From contig NZ_FMAQ01000010.1 of NCBI RefSeq assembly GCF_900094945.1, positions 1 to 64,000 of the forward strand: DNA of 64,000 bases, written 5' to 3'. The position numbers and the translations under genes are program-made. The notes under the pieces were generated by a model, which had not been told where the DNA came from, searched no databases, and was given only the letters and a program-made list of their open reading frames with translations. The stretch comes from Gilliamella bombicola (lineage in GTDB: Bacteria > Pseudomonadota > Gammaproteobacteria > Enterobacterales > Orbaceae). Positions 1 to 7,905 of this stretch are shown here, in pieces (positions within the stretch are counted from its first letter, which is position 1; every line of letters starts with the position of its first letter).

Positions 1-208
1 CCTTAACGCCGTATAGGCGGTTTAGAAAATAGTGTCATCAGTGTATGTAACTAGATTAATCCTTAACGCCGTATAGGCGGTTTAGAAAAAATCGACGAGT
101 AATTACTCGTGAAGCCGGGTCCTTAACGCCGTATAGGCGGTTTAGAAATTTCCAGTTAAAACGCTCTAACAGAGACCACGCCTTAACGCGCGCAGGCGTT
201 TAATTAAA
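1..208 (+). CRISPR. Type I-F-like CRISPR array, trailer end (4 repeats, 3 spacers visible)
   Basis: Three identical 28-bp repeats start at 1, 61 and 121, and a degenerate fourth starts at 181. They are separated by three unrelated 32-bp spacers (29-60, 89-120, 149-180), giving an exact 60-bp period. The repeat has the internal CGCCGTATAGGCG stem and the AGAAA end typical of I-F repeats, and 28/32 spacing is also typical of I-F. The fourth repeat has lost the stem pattern (CGCGCGCAGGCG) and the AGAAA end, as expected for the leader-distal repeat. The leader and cas genes should therefore lie to the left, outside the window. No cas gene is present here. Confidence 0.93.
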
Positions 209-250
209 ATAAATCATATAATTATAAAAAACATAATATCTTCCAAAAAA

Positions 251-609
251 GATGGTTGTGTTGTTTGTTTTATTCCGGCGTCAGAATGTGCCGACAACAG
301 AGCGAGGTTAGCACGCCAAACAGGGATGTTTGGCGAGTTTGTGCTGCGTCTGGAACGCATCACAAACGGTGCGTCAAGACCGAGCGACGGCGGACAAATT
401 TGTCTGGAACAAATTTGAACACCTGAGCATAGTGAAGGTGGCCTCGAAGAGGCGAGTATCAGGATGATACGAGTAGCGTAGCCGCAGGCCACATTCTGCA
501 GCCAAAGCGCGGGATTGCTAAGGGAATTCGCTTTAATTCCCTTAGCTCGGACGTGGTCACTGTAGCTATTTTATTCACCTAAGCTCAAAACGTCCGAAAC
601 CACCGCACC
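251..609 (-). repeat. Interspersed repeat R, copy A (full length)
   Basis: About 360 bp that recurs, reverse-complemented and diverged, at 38486-38770 and 59773-60071, and as an internally deleted copy at 756-863. Shared landmarks are the block around GTGACCACGTCCGAG, a perfect 11-bp inverted repeat (CTAAGGGAATT / AATTCCCTTAG, 518-545, loop 6), a stretch containing ACAAATTTGT palindromes, and an end reading like AAACAACATAACC. An open frame runs through this copy on the minus strand, but it is not kept in the other copies, so the repeat looks non-coding. It sits between the CRISPR array and the first surface-protein gene. Confidence 0.8.
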
Positions 610-663
610 TAATTCATTCTATCCACCAACCCAAAAAAAGACCTGATTTTCCGCCAAAAATCG

Positions 664-700
664 GTCAGAAAAGGTATTGATTTTATTAAAGTTTTTTGAG
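664..700 (+). repeat. Short interspersed repeat K, copy 1
   Basis: Conserved core CAGAAAAGGTATTGATTTTA followed by TTAAAG and a T-tract. The same core occurs at 921-952, 38826-38860, 57772-57807 and 60124-60158, always on the plus strand. Here it follows R copy A directly. Confidence 0.75.
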
Positions 701-755
701 CTATTTTTTAACAAAAACCGCCTAATAAAAACACAACAACCCATCCCAAAAACGA

Positions 756-863
756 TAGTTATGTTGTTTGTCCTATTACGGTGCGAATAATTCCCTTAGC
801 TCGGACGTGGTCACTGTAGCTATTTTATTCACCTAAGCTCAAAACGTCCGAAACCACCGCACC
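756..863 (-). repeat. Interspersed repeat R, copy B (internally deleted)
   Basis: This copy keeps both ends of R but lacks roughly 250 bp of the middle. Positions 789-863 are identical to 535-609 of copy A over 75 bp. The retained part begins exactly at the right arm (AATTCCCTTAG) of the inverted repeat, so one deletion endpoint lies at that hairpin. The other end (ATGTTGTTTGTCCTATTACGG, about 757-781) matches the opposite terminus of R. Confidence 0.75.
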
Positions 864-920
864 CAATCCATCCTATACACCAAAACAAAAAAAAGGCCTG
901 ATTTTCCTCCCAAAAATCGT

Positions 921-955
921 TCAGAAAAGGTATTGATTTTATTAAAGTTTTTATT
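921..955 (+). repeat. Short interspersed repeat K, copy 2, start of the surface-protein upstream region
   Basis: K core as in copy 1. From here to the promoter at 1156 the sequence is similar to the region upstream of the second surface-protein gene (57772-58000). Shared pieces include the GTGGTTTTT(C/A)GTCAAAAA stretch, a CCCCAAAA block, and a gene-proximal AATAAAACAAAAA run. Confidence 0.7.
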
Positions 956-1155
956 TAGTGGTTTTTCGTCAAAAACCATTCCCCAAAACAGACCAACGTA
1001 AGCTGACTCAAACCTTAACAAAACTTTATAAAATTTTAACAAAAAAACTAGCGCATTATTATTCAAGCGACTATAATTCAACCGCTTTTAAAGCAAAATA
1101 ATGCTAGTCAGTTGAGCAGTTAATTATAAAAAATCCAAATAAAACAAAAAATTAC

Positions 1156-1184
1156 TTGACAGGATAATCGAAATGCGCTATCAT
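1156..1184 (+). promoter_or_regulatory. Sigma-70 promoter of surface-protein gene 1
   Basis: Perfect -35 box TTGACA (1156-1161), 17-bp spacer, and TATCAT -10 box (1179-1184). The complete 29-bp block, spacer included, is identical at 58000-58028 in front of the second surface-protein gene. The expected transcription start (about 1191) lies inside the adjoining heptanucleotide repeat, so the leader would be only about 15-20 nt if translation starts at 1208. Confidence 0.8.
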
Positions 1185-1188
1185 CTTT

Positions 1189-1209
1189 GGCATATGGCAT
1201 ATGGCATAT
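1189..1209 (+). repeat. Heptanucleotide tandem repeat (GGCATAT)x3
   Basis: Three perfect units plus a partial GGC. The tract begins 4 bp after the -10 box. Each junction makes an ATG (1194, 1201, 1208), and because the unit is 7 bp these fall in three different reading frames. Only 1208 is in frame with the downstream gene. Gain or loss of units would change which frame an ATG near the 5' end serves. The second locus has (GGCATCT)x3 at the same place. Confidence 0.85.
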
Positions 1210-2878
1210 GGCCTGCCAAACCTATGCCCTAAATTTTTTTCATTTTCACCGTAGCCCAAAACCGGCTCTATTCACTTTTTTATTACCTAGTCTAGCAAAA
1301 TTGTCCGATTTATCGGCAATATTCTCGTCGAGAACGAGGCACTTATCCAAGTTGCTGTTAGCTTTTGCGCCATTGCTTTTACTGCCGTACTCGGGGAGTT
1401 TGCAGGCGTTGTCAGTCCAGTCCCAGCAGGTCATTCAAGGCTCCGCACCATATTTAAGTATTGATGGTGTAACTAAAGTTGCTAGTATGGAGGACTTATT
1501 GGGAATAAGACTGCCAAATATCAGCTATATTCCTCAGGGAGCAAATAGTGCACTTTATCCTAATGCAACAATAGATCAATCTAACGTTAATGCACCGATT
1601 GAGATGTCAAATATAACGGATACATTTGCCGATATACAAACAATAGTGCCATTGGTAAATTACCCTGAAATTCAATTAAATGACTTAGTTGTTTCACCTT
1701 ATAATTATGGTCATGACGATGATGGCGATGATAATATAAATGCAACAGGACAGTTAACCATAAAATGGCAAGATAAAAATGGTATAGATATTACAGGAGA
1801 GGTTAAAGCCAATCCGAATAAACGGTTTAATCTTTGTGATGGGCCTTATAAACTTACCTTAACAGCAACTGCAGGCACTTTATCGACGCAATATGGTGTT
1901 CCCAATAGTAGCACTTTTGCGGGTAATGCCCACAGTTACTATATTAATGGCAATATGAATAGGCCAGTTGCTTGCTATGCGCAACCAAATTTAGCTTATG
2001 ATGACCATGCTTTTGGTACCACCATTTGGGATATGGATGGTCCAAATTGGGTTTCGTTAAAAGGGTTTGCAGTCACAAATAATAGTAATATAGCAGAGAA
2101 CTTTCCGACGACGGGATCAGATAGGTTATATTTCTATTTATTATTGGGCGGGATCTCCCCTGAACAAGTTATAGCTGCAAATGGTACAACGGTGAGTGCG
2201 GTTAGCGGTAGTGGTGTATCATTATCGTTAAGCAAAGAGAATACACAACACTGGGCTATTGACATGGAGAGGATATGTAGAACTTGTATTAGAGGTGGTA
2301 ACCTTTATCCAGGTGGCGATGAAGCATTGAAGATTGTATTAAAAGGTCCTTCGATAAATTCAAGTAATAAGGCTTTTTCTCCTTCGTTATTTAAGCTTTA
2401 TTCTGATGTAAATCATACAAAATTACTGTATAGCTTTAAGATAGAGCGTTGGTATATCTCTCAACCAGGATCGACAGTAAAATATGGGTATGCGGATGCT
2501 CAAAACTTTTGCCGTAGTTTAGGAAATGGTTATCGAATTCCCGATATAAATGACTATACCAATGGAAATGGAGCAGGCTGGACTGAAGGTTTACCAGGAA
2601 GAAGTATTAATAACTGTCAACGAAAAGTCAGTTATAAAGATATTAGCGGTAAATGGGTTGGGGGATTATTTAACGAGTGGGGGTTTACTGCCAATACTAT
2701 GAATAATTTTTATGAAGGTAGTGATTGGAATCTTAGTATTGGTAACAATTGGGCTAATGATACAGGATATTGGGCTAATTCATATAATGGCAGTCTATAT
2801 AGTGTTTATTCAGCCGATGGAGGTATTGACCTGCAGAGTACAGCTAATAGTCGCTTTATGGCTTGTGTTGCCCCTTAA
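1208..2878 (+). CDS. Secreted lectin-like surface protein 1 (adhesin candidate)
   Basis: Paralogue of the protein at 58190-59665. Both have a hydrophobic signal segment ending near QALS, an acidic DDDGD stretch followed by an Ig-like ATG-x-L/I-x-V/I-x-F/W block, a shared QYGVPNSS motif, an NFPTTG motif, and a C-terminal domain with FCRSLG..YRIP...FNEWGF...YWAN...MACVAP. That last domain resembles the DUF1566/C-type-lectin-like modules at the tips of intimin/invasin-type adhesins (from memory of the family). The start is uncertain. ATG 1208 is the only in-frame ATG near the promoter, and the frame upstream of the signal peptide is conserved in the paralogue, giving a long n-region of about 45 residues. 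No Shine-Dalgarno is visible, so near-leaderless translation is possible. Expression is probably governed by the promoter and heptad tract. No membrane anchor is visible. Confidence 0.75.
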   Translation: MACQTYALNFFHFHRSPKPALFTFLLPSLAKLSDLSAIFSSRTRHLSKLLLAFAPLLLLPYSGSLQALSVQSQQVIQGSAPYLSIDGVTKVASMEDLLGIRLPNISYIPQGANSALYPNATIDQSNVNAPIEMSNITDTFADIQTIVPLVNYPEIQLNDLVVSPYNYGHDDDGDDNINATGQLTIKWQDKNGIDITGEVKANPNKRFNLCDGPYKLTLTATAGTLSTQYGVPNSSTFAGNAHSYYINGNMNRPVACYAQPNLAYDDHAFGTTIWDMDGPNWVSLKGFAVTNNSNIAENFPTTGSDRLYFYLLLGGISPEQVIAANGTTVSAVSGSGVSLSLSKENTQHWAIDMERICRTCIRGGNLYPGGDEALKIVLKGPSINSSNKAFSPSLFKLYSDVNHTKLLYSFKIERWYISQPGSTVKYGYADAQNFCRSLGNGYRIPDINDYTNGNGAGWTEGLPGRSINNCQRKVSYKDISGKWVGGLFNEWGFTANTMNNFYEGSDWNLSIGNNWANDTGYWANSYNGSLYSVYSADGGIDLQSTANSRFMACVAP

Positions 2879-2975
2879 ATCTATGTGTGCTTTTTTGTCA
2901 AACGCGATATTGTTTTAATGCAATGATGAGAATGCACCTATTTGTAGGCCTTAATCTTAAACCTAGACCGGATTT

Positions 2976-3010
2976 GCGCTTTTGTTGTTAAACAGCAGAA
3001 GCGCTTTTTT
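2976..3010 (+). terminator. Rho-independent terminator after surface-protein gene 1
   Basis: The GCGCTTTTGTTG / CAGCAGAAGCGC hairpin (imperfect, with a short A-rich loop) is followed by TTTTTT. It lies about 100 bp past the stop codon. Confidence 0.7.
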
Positions 3011-3163
3011 CTCAAAGTAAGTTAAATTTCTAAGCAGAATTTTGGTGAAGAATGATTGTTTTTAGTTCATGGTAAAAAACATCCAGTTCCTTCAGTATTG
3101 GTTTAAGGTTGTTGTTTTTATTGTGTTTTTTCAAGAAATCTTCTCTTTCAAAACATCCTGCCT

Positions 3164-4519
3164 TTACAACAACCGCTTAATAATTCTATCCACTTTAATG
3201 CGGCTTAGCCGCTTTATTAATTTATGGACTTGGGTAGGATAAAATTGGCTCGCTTGGATTTGTTGAAAGTGTGTAACCAACGTTGTTTTTTGACGAATCG
3301 TGTTAAGTTCTTGATTGAACTTATCTCTTAATTCTTGTTTTGGATCGTGCACTAGTATACCGTTTTCAAGGTCAAGGCGCCACGCTCGTGGGTTTAGGTT
3401 GTTGCCGGTTATGAGTGCCCAATTGTCATCTGCCCAGATGCCTTTTAGGTGATAGGTTTGAGATTCGTCTTTCCATAATCTTATTGTGAGTTGCTCTTTA
3501 TCAATAAAATTTTGTAGGCGTTCAATAAAGTGTCTTAAGTTGATTTCGTATAAATAAGGCAGTCCGCCCGATATGTTAAAGGGTTGGTCGGGAGGGATAT
3601 AGAAGTCGTTGGCTTCTTTGTCGCCAATGATTAATTCAACTTGACGTCCTTTGCGTAGTAAGCGAATGATGTCGCGTACTAAAATATTAGGCAAATTAAA
3701 GTAAGGCGTGCAAAAAATGATTTTTTGTTCGGTTATATTTATTAGGTGATGGATAATTTTATTGAGTGAGTTGTTACGCCCAAGCCCCATTATTGGCGCA
3801 ACCGATAATGTTTCGTTGTCGGCATTGCCGTTGTATTGGTAGCTAGCATCCATTAGGTGTTGGCGCAGGGTTTTTATTTCGGATTTGATTTGTTTGCGTG
3901 TTTTGTGTACGCCTGTATTGAGTAGTTGTAAAGCCTCATACGGCATAAAGTGGTCGTTGATGAACTGCACCATGCTATCGGCTAATAGTGGATTGGTAAT
4001 TAAGTGGTAGCGGTCATAACGGTATTTTTCAAGTTTATGTAAATAGACGTTGTTGATGCTTGCACCGCTGTATATGACAGTATTATCAATAATAAAACCT
4101 TTTAGGTGCAGTACGCCAAGCACTTCTCGACGGTTTACGGGTACACCATAAATAGGGATGTCGATGTCAGGGTGTTGTTGTTTGAGCTGGTAGTAATAGT
4201 TGGCGTTGGTGTGGGCTTTGTCTTCACCAATTCGCCCCCGCTGTGCGCGGTGCCAGTCAACAAATATTTTGATATCTAAATTTGGACGCTGTTGTTTGAT
4301 TTGATACAGTTCGTTAAGAATTTCTTTGCCAGCTTCATCTTGTTCTAGATAGAGCGCAACAATATAAATGCGATTTTGTGCTTGTTTTATGCTTTCAATT
4401 AAAGCAAGTCGATATGCTTTAGGATCATATAAAATTTGGTATTGGTCAGCATTTTGTTGAATTTTGGCTAATTCATCAAGATGCTTGTGATGATTGTATT
4501 TTATAAATGGTATTCGCAT
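3164..4519 (-). CDS. pssA: CDP-diacylglycerol--serine O-phosphatidyltransferase
   Basis: Makes phosphatidylserine from CDP-diacylglycerol and L-serine, the committed step toward phosphatidylethanolamine, at the inner face of the cytoplasmic membrane. The 451 residues match the E. coli PssA length exactly and align end to end. It is a phospholipase-D-superfamily enzyme with two HKD-type motifs: HLKGFIIDN (His138/Lys140) and HLKGIWADD (around residue 357). The block with LYLEQD and DWHRAQRGRIG near residues 57-97 is family-specific. It has no signal peptide or membrane span, consistent with the peripheral Gram-negative type. The C-terminus is basic (KLIKRLSRIKVDRIIKRLL). It is transcribed alone, convergent with surface-protein gene 1. 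Confidence 0.96.
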   Translation of the reverse strand: MRIPFIKYNHHKHLDELAKIQQNADQYQILYDPKAYRLALIESIKQAQNRIYIVALYLEQDEAGKEILNELYQIKQQRPNLDIKIFVDWHRAQRGRIGEDKAHTNANYYYQLKQQHPDIDIPIYGVPVNRREVLGVLHLKGFIIDNTVIYSGASINNVYLHKLEKYRYDRYHLITNPLLADSMVQFINDHFMPYEALQLLNTGVHKTRKQIKSEIKTLRQHLMDASYQYNGNADNETLSVAPIMGLGRNNSLNKIIHHLINITEQKIIFCTPYFNLPNILVRDIIRLLRKGRQVELIIGDKEANDFYIPPDQPFNISGGLPYLYEINLRHFIERLQNFIDKEQLTIRLWKDESQTYHLKGIWADDNWALITGNNLNPRAWRLDLENGILVHDPKQELRDKFNQELNTIRQKTTLVTHFQQIQASQFYPTQVHKLIKRLSRIKVDRIIKRLL

Positions 4520-4703
4520 AATCTATTTATCGTTATAACTGACCAGTTACGTTAGGATTTTATCTAAGGTAATTTAAATAAGGCCAGTAAGAATAACACT
4601 CCTTTTTATTTGTGTGCATTTTTGCTAAGTTGCTTTAGGTTAGTGTACTACGTTATACCTTTAGCAACCTGTTTATGCTTTATTGTTGGTGATAATAAAT
4701 GGT

Positions 4704-5756
4704 TTAAGATTGTTCATCAACCCATGTTTGAATTATTTTATAAGTTAATGCTAGTACCACTGGACCAATAAATAACCCCATTATACCAAAGCCAAGTAAT
4801 CCGCCAATGACGCCAAATAATATGAGTAAAAACGGTAAGTCAGCCCCTTTTTTTATTAAGTAGGCTCGCATTACGCTATCTAATGTCGTTAATATGATCG
4901 CAACAACAATTAAGACGATACCTGCAATGGTATTGCCAGCCCAAAATTGCCAAAAAATGCACCCTAGCATCACAATCACAGGGCCAATTTGTGCCACACA
5001 GCAAATAAATAAGATTAGCGTTAGTACACCAGGCAATGGCATTTCGGTTAATAGAAAACTTAATCCGCCAATTAGGGCTAAGGTGATAGCAGTAACCACA
5101 ACCCCAAGTGCTACTGCGCGAATAGATTGTCCTGCAAGAGTGACGGTGGTTGTGCCGTATTGTTTTGATAGTCGATTAGCAAGTAAGTAGACGTATTTTG
5201 TGATACTTTCGCCTTTTAAAAAAAGAAGTAAGCTAAATATAATCATGACGCCAGCATGAAAGATGAATATGCCAATGTTGGTGACTTGTTCAAGTAGCCA
5301 ACCTATCATGGTGCCAATATAAGGTTGTATGCTTGAGACTAAGTCAGAACCATCAGTTTGAATCAGGTTTAACCATTTTTGGTGTAGTTCAGGACCAAAA
5401 GCGGGAATGTTATTTAGCCAGTCTAACTTTGGCAACTCTTGATGTGAAAGTGATTTTGCCCATTCAATAAGGTGGTGACCATTTTGGGCTACCGAGCTAA
5501 TAATTAATATAAACGGTATAATGCAAACAAGTGCTAATATGAGTGCCATTATTAGTAACGATAACCAGCGTTTGTTAAATAGCTTTTGTTGAATTTTTAT
5601 CATTAGTGGCCAAGTGGCAATGACTACCATTACCGCCCAGAAGAATCCAAATAAGAATGCTTCAATAACACGATAGGTAATAATGATTAGCAACCCGATG
5701 ATTAACAGGTTTAAAATCAACTTGAGTAAATCAGTAGTGTTTTTTTCTGCTGGCAT
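4704..5756 (-). CDS. ydiK: AI-2E family transporter YdiK
   Basis: Polytopic inner-membrane protein of 350 residues (E. coli YdiK is about 370), with about eight hydrophobic segments. Family marks are the N-terminal FGFFWAVMVVIATWP segment, the central IRAVALGVVVTA stretch and the C-terminal GADLPFLLILFGVIGGLLGFG block, all shared with YdiK. The AI-2E exporter family includes TqsA and PerM. YdiK's own substrate is not established, so export of a small molecule is inference. It is divergent from ecotin, with about 100 bp between their starts. Confidence 0.9.
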   Translation of the reverse strand: MPAEKNTTDLLKLILNLLIIGLLIIITYRVIEAFLFGFFWAVMVVIATWPLMIKIQQKLFNKRWLSLLIMALILALVCIIPFILIISSVAQNGHHLIEWAKSLSHQELPKLDWLNNIPAFGPELHQKWLNLIQTDGSDLVSSIQPYIGTMIGWLLEQVTNIGIFIFHAGVMIIFSLLLFLKGESITKYVYLLANRLSKQYGTTTVTLAGQSIRAVALGVVVTAITLALIGGLSFLLTEMPLPGVLTLILFICCVAQIGPVIVMLGCIFWQFWAGNTIAGIVLIVVAIILTTLDSVMRAYLIKKGADLPFLLILFGVIGGLLGFGIMGLFIGPVVLALTYKIIQTWVDEQS

Positions 5757-5859
5757 TTTTTTACCATATTTATTAATCTTGATGGCGTCATTATACGCAT
5801 TATCACTTCAAATTAATACGATGGTGTTTATAATTAATTATTTTAATGGAGATTTTAAA

Positions 5860-6354
5860 ATGAAAAAATTACTGTTATTAACATTATTAGGTGTTGCGTT
5901 AACCGCGTGTGCAAATTCCCCAAAAGTGAAGCCTGTTGCGCAAAATGCCAATGATACAGCGCCATTTCCTGCAGCTCAAGTTGGCTTTACGCGTTATGCT
6001 ATCCATTTGCCTGCTATTGCTAATGAGAACAATACAAAAGTTGAAGTGATCATTGGTAAAGAGATGAATGTTGATTGTAATTTCCATAATTTAGGTGGCG
6101 TAGTTAAGCAAGAAGAGCTTAAAGGTTGGGGATACTCTTATTATGTGGTTGAAAAGACCGTTGGTAACCTGTCAACCTTAATGGCTTGCCCAGAAGGTTC
6201 TAATAAAAATCAATTTGTGACAATTAACCATAATTTAGGTTTATTGAATTATAACAGTAGTTTACCGTTAGTTTTTTATGTGCCAAACGATTTGCAAGTT
6301 AAATACCGCGTTTGGCAACCTAATACCAAAATCATGCAAGCTACTGCCGAATAA
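5860..6354 (+). CDS. eco: Ecotin, serine protease inhibitor, predicted lipoprotein form
   Basis: 164 residues, aligning over the whole mature length with E. coli ecotin (162). The VDCNFHNLGG block, the GWGYSYYVV block, the reactive loop STLMACP, and the end VKYRVWQPNTKI all match. The two cysteines of the family disulfide are kept. The P1 residue, Met84 in E. coli, reads Leu here. The signal sequence ends in a lipobox, LTAC followed by Ala-Asn, so the protein should be lipid-anchored rather than freely periplasmic, which is unusual. A longer in-frame reading from 5683 exists, but ATG 5860 has a GGAG 9 bp upstream and a proper signal peptide. Its likely role is protection against host or competitor trypsin-like proteases. 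Confidence 0.93.
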   Translation: MKKLLLLTLLGVALTACANSPKVKPVAQNANDTAPFPAAQVGFTRYAIHLPAIANENNTKVEVIIGKEMNVDCNFHNLGGVVKQEELKGWGYSYYVVEKTVGNLSTLMACPEGSNKNQFVTINHNLGLLNYNSSLPLVFYVPNDLQVKYRVWQPNTKIMQATAE

Positions 6355-6694
6355 TAGCGGTTAATTAATTGCTAAATGGTGGTCAATTACCCCTTGAGTG
6401 GTTAAAACATAGCCACTCAGTTGCGAAAGTTTTAATATTTGATTTTTTAAGTAGACATCTTGAAAAAAAAAGGTATTTTATCCCTCGTAATGCAAGGTTA
6501 GCTCTACTCGTTCATTTATTTTATTAATGACTTGTGATTGCCTGATTACCTCGGTTTCGCTCGGCGATTGTGATATTGGTTATTTATATCATTGTTAACA
6601 TCGTCGATAGCAAAATTTGGGGGTCCGTTGTGTCTTTGCAATGGGCTTGTGTCTAACATGTAATATCCCTACAACTAGAGGAGAAGTGGTGAGC
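6355..6694. other. Intergenic region between ecotin and potF
   Basis: About 340 bp with no gene. A weak hairpin (TGAGTGG / CCACTCA, 6395-6419) lies after ecotin but has no T-tract. The rest is A+T-rich and should hold the potF promoter. No convincing operator was found. Confidence 0.5.
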
Positions 6695-7804
6695 ATGTTT
6701 ACTCAACGTAAAACAATTCTTTCAATCGTGGCTGGTGTTTCACTAGCGTTATCTCAATCTGCTATTGCTAAAGATCGCGTTGTGCATTTTTACAATTGGG
6801 CAGGTCAAATTGGTTCTAATACTATTTCGGATTTTGAAAAGGCGACTGGCATCAAGCTTGTGTATGATGTGTACGATTCAAACGAAATCCTTGAAGGTAA
6901 ATTGATGGCGGGCCATTCTGGTTTTGATGTGGTTTCTCCTTCTGATAGCTTTTTAGCTAAACAAATTAAATCAGGTGTTTATTTACCGTTAGATAAAAGC
7001 AAGTTACCAAATTGGAAAAATCTTGATCCAAATTTAATGAGATTAATGGCAACGCATGATCCCGACAATAAATATGCTATCCCTTATGTTTGGATGACAA
7101 CAGGTATCGGCTATAACATTGATAAAGTGAAAGAGCGCTTGGGCGAAAACGCGCCAGTTGATAGCTGGGATTTAGTCTTTAAACCAGAAAATATGGAAAA
7201 ACTAAAAGATTGCGGTGTGGCATTTTTAGATGCACCAACCGAGATCTTTGCAAGTGCACTTCAATATTTAGGTAAAAATCCTAACAGTACTGACGTTAAA
7301 GATTACACTGGTGCGGCTTATGAGTTGTTAGAAAAGGTAAGACCAAATATTCGTTACTTCCATTCTTCACAATATATTACCGATTTAGCAAATGGCGATA
7401 TTTGTGTGATTTTAGGTTGGTCAGGTGATATTTTACAATCACGTGATAGAGCAAACGAAGCGAAAAATGGTGTGCATATTGGTTATCAAATACCAAAAGA
7501 AGGCGCATTAGTCTTTTTTGATACCTTTGCGATTCCAAAAGATTCAGACAACCCTGACGAAGCTCATGAGTTTTTAAATTTTGTTATGAAACCTGAAATT
7601 GCCGCACAAGTCACTAACGATGTGAACTTTGCTAGCGCTAATAAAGAAGCAAATGACAAATTTGTAAAACCAGCAGTGAAAAACGATCCAGCGGTTTATC
7701 CAAAACCAGAAGTGATGGAAAAACTATTCACTTTGCAAGTTAAAGATCCTAAACTTGAGCGCGTAATTACTCGTACGTGGACTAAACTCAAGACTGGTAA
7801 ATAG
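6695..7804 (+). CDS. potF: Putrescine-binding periplasmic protein
   Basis: Substrate-binding component of the PotFGHI putrescine importer. The mature part starts near KDRVVHFYNWAGQI and has the PotF/PotD pattern: DVVSPSDSFLAKQI, PYVWMTTGIGYN, the GDICVILGWSGDILQ segment with an aromatic/acidic binding site, and GALVFFDTFAIPKDS. A Sec signal peptide (TQRKTILSIVAGVSLALSQSAIA) precedes it, and there is no lipobox. ATG 6695 is chosen. An in-frame GTG at 6689 has better spacing (5 nt) from the AGAGGAG Shine-Dalgarno and may be the true start. It is first in the operon with potG, potH and potI and is separated from potG by a terminator-like hairpin. Confidence 0.95.
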   Translation: MFTQRKTILSIVAGVSLALSQSAIAKDRVVHFYNWAGQIGSNTISDFEKATGIKLVYDVYDSNEILEGKLMAGHSGFDVVSPSDSFLAKQIKSGVYLPLDKSKLPNWKNLDPNLMRLMATHDPDNKYAIPYVWMTTGIGYNIDKVKERLGENAPVDSWDLVFKPENMEKLKDCGVAFLDAPTEIFASALQYLGKNPNSTDVKDYTGAAYELLEKVRPNIRYFHSSQYITDLANGDICVILGWSGDILQSRDRANEAKNGVHIGYQIPKEGALVFFDTFAIPKDSDNPDEAHEFLNFVMKPEIAAQVTNDVNFASANKEANDKFVKPAVKNDPAVYPKPEVMEKLFTLQVKDPKLERVITRTWTKLKTGK

Positions 7805-7840
7805 TTGATATTTTGCATATCGCGTTAAAATGATAATTCT

Positions 7841-7880
7841 AGACGGATGGGCTATTGAGTCTTTCCGTCTCGTTTTTTTT
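7841..7880 (+). terminator. Intercistronic terminator/attenuator between potF and potG
   Basis: Perfect 7-bp stem AGACGGA / TCCGTCT (7841-7847, 7864-7870) with a 16-nt loop, then CG and eight T residues (7873-7880). It stands inside the operon, so it probably lets potF be transcribed in excess over the membrane components. Confidence 0.75.
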
Positions 7881-7905
7881 GGCTTGTTGTTATGAGGAAA
7901 ATAGA

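Noticed and set aside
214-492. Minus-strand open frame of 92 codons inside repeat R copy A
   Set aside because: The frame is not preserved in R copies C and D, it has no Shine-Dalgarno, and its amino-acid composition is odd. It is treated as chance coding in a repeat.
839-1081. Minus-strand open frame of 80 codons upstream of surface-protein gene 1
   Set aside because: It runs antisense through the K repeat and the conserved upstream region of the adhesin and matches no family.
5683-5859. 59-codon N-terminal extension of ecotin
   Set aside because: It overlaps the start of ydiK on the other strand and would bury the lipoprotein signal peptide. ATG 5860 has a good ribosome site.
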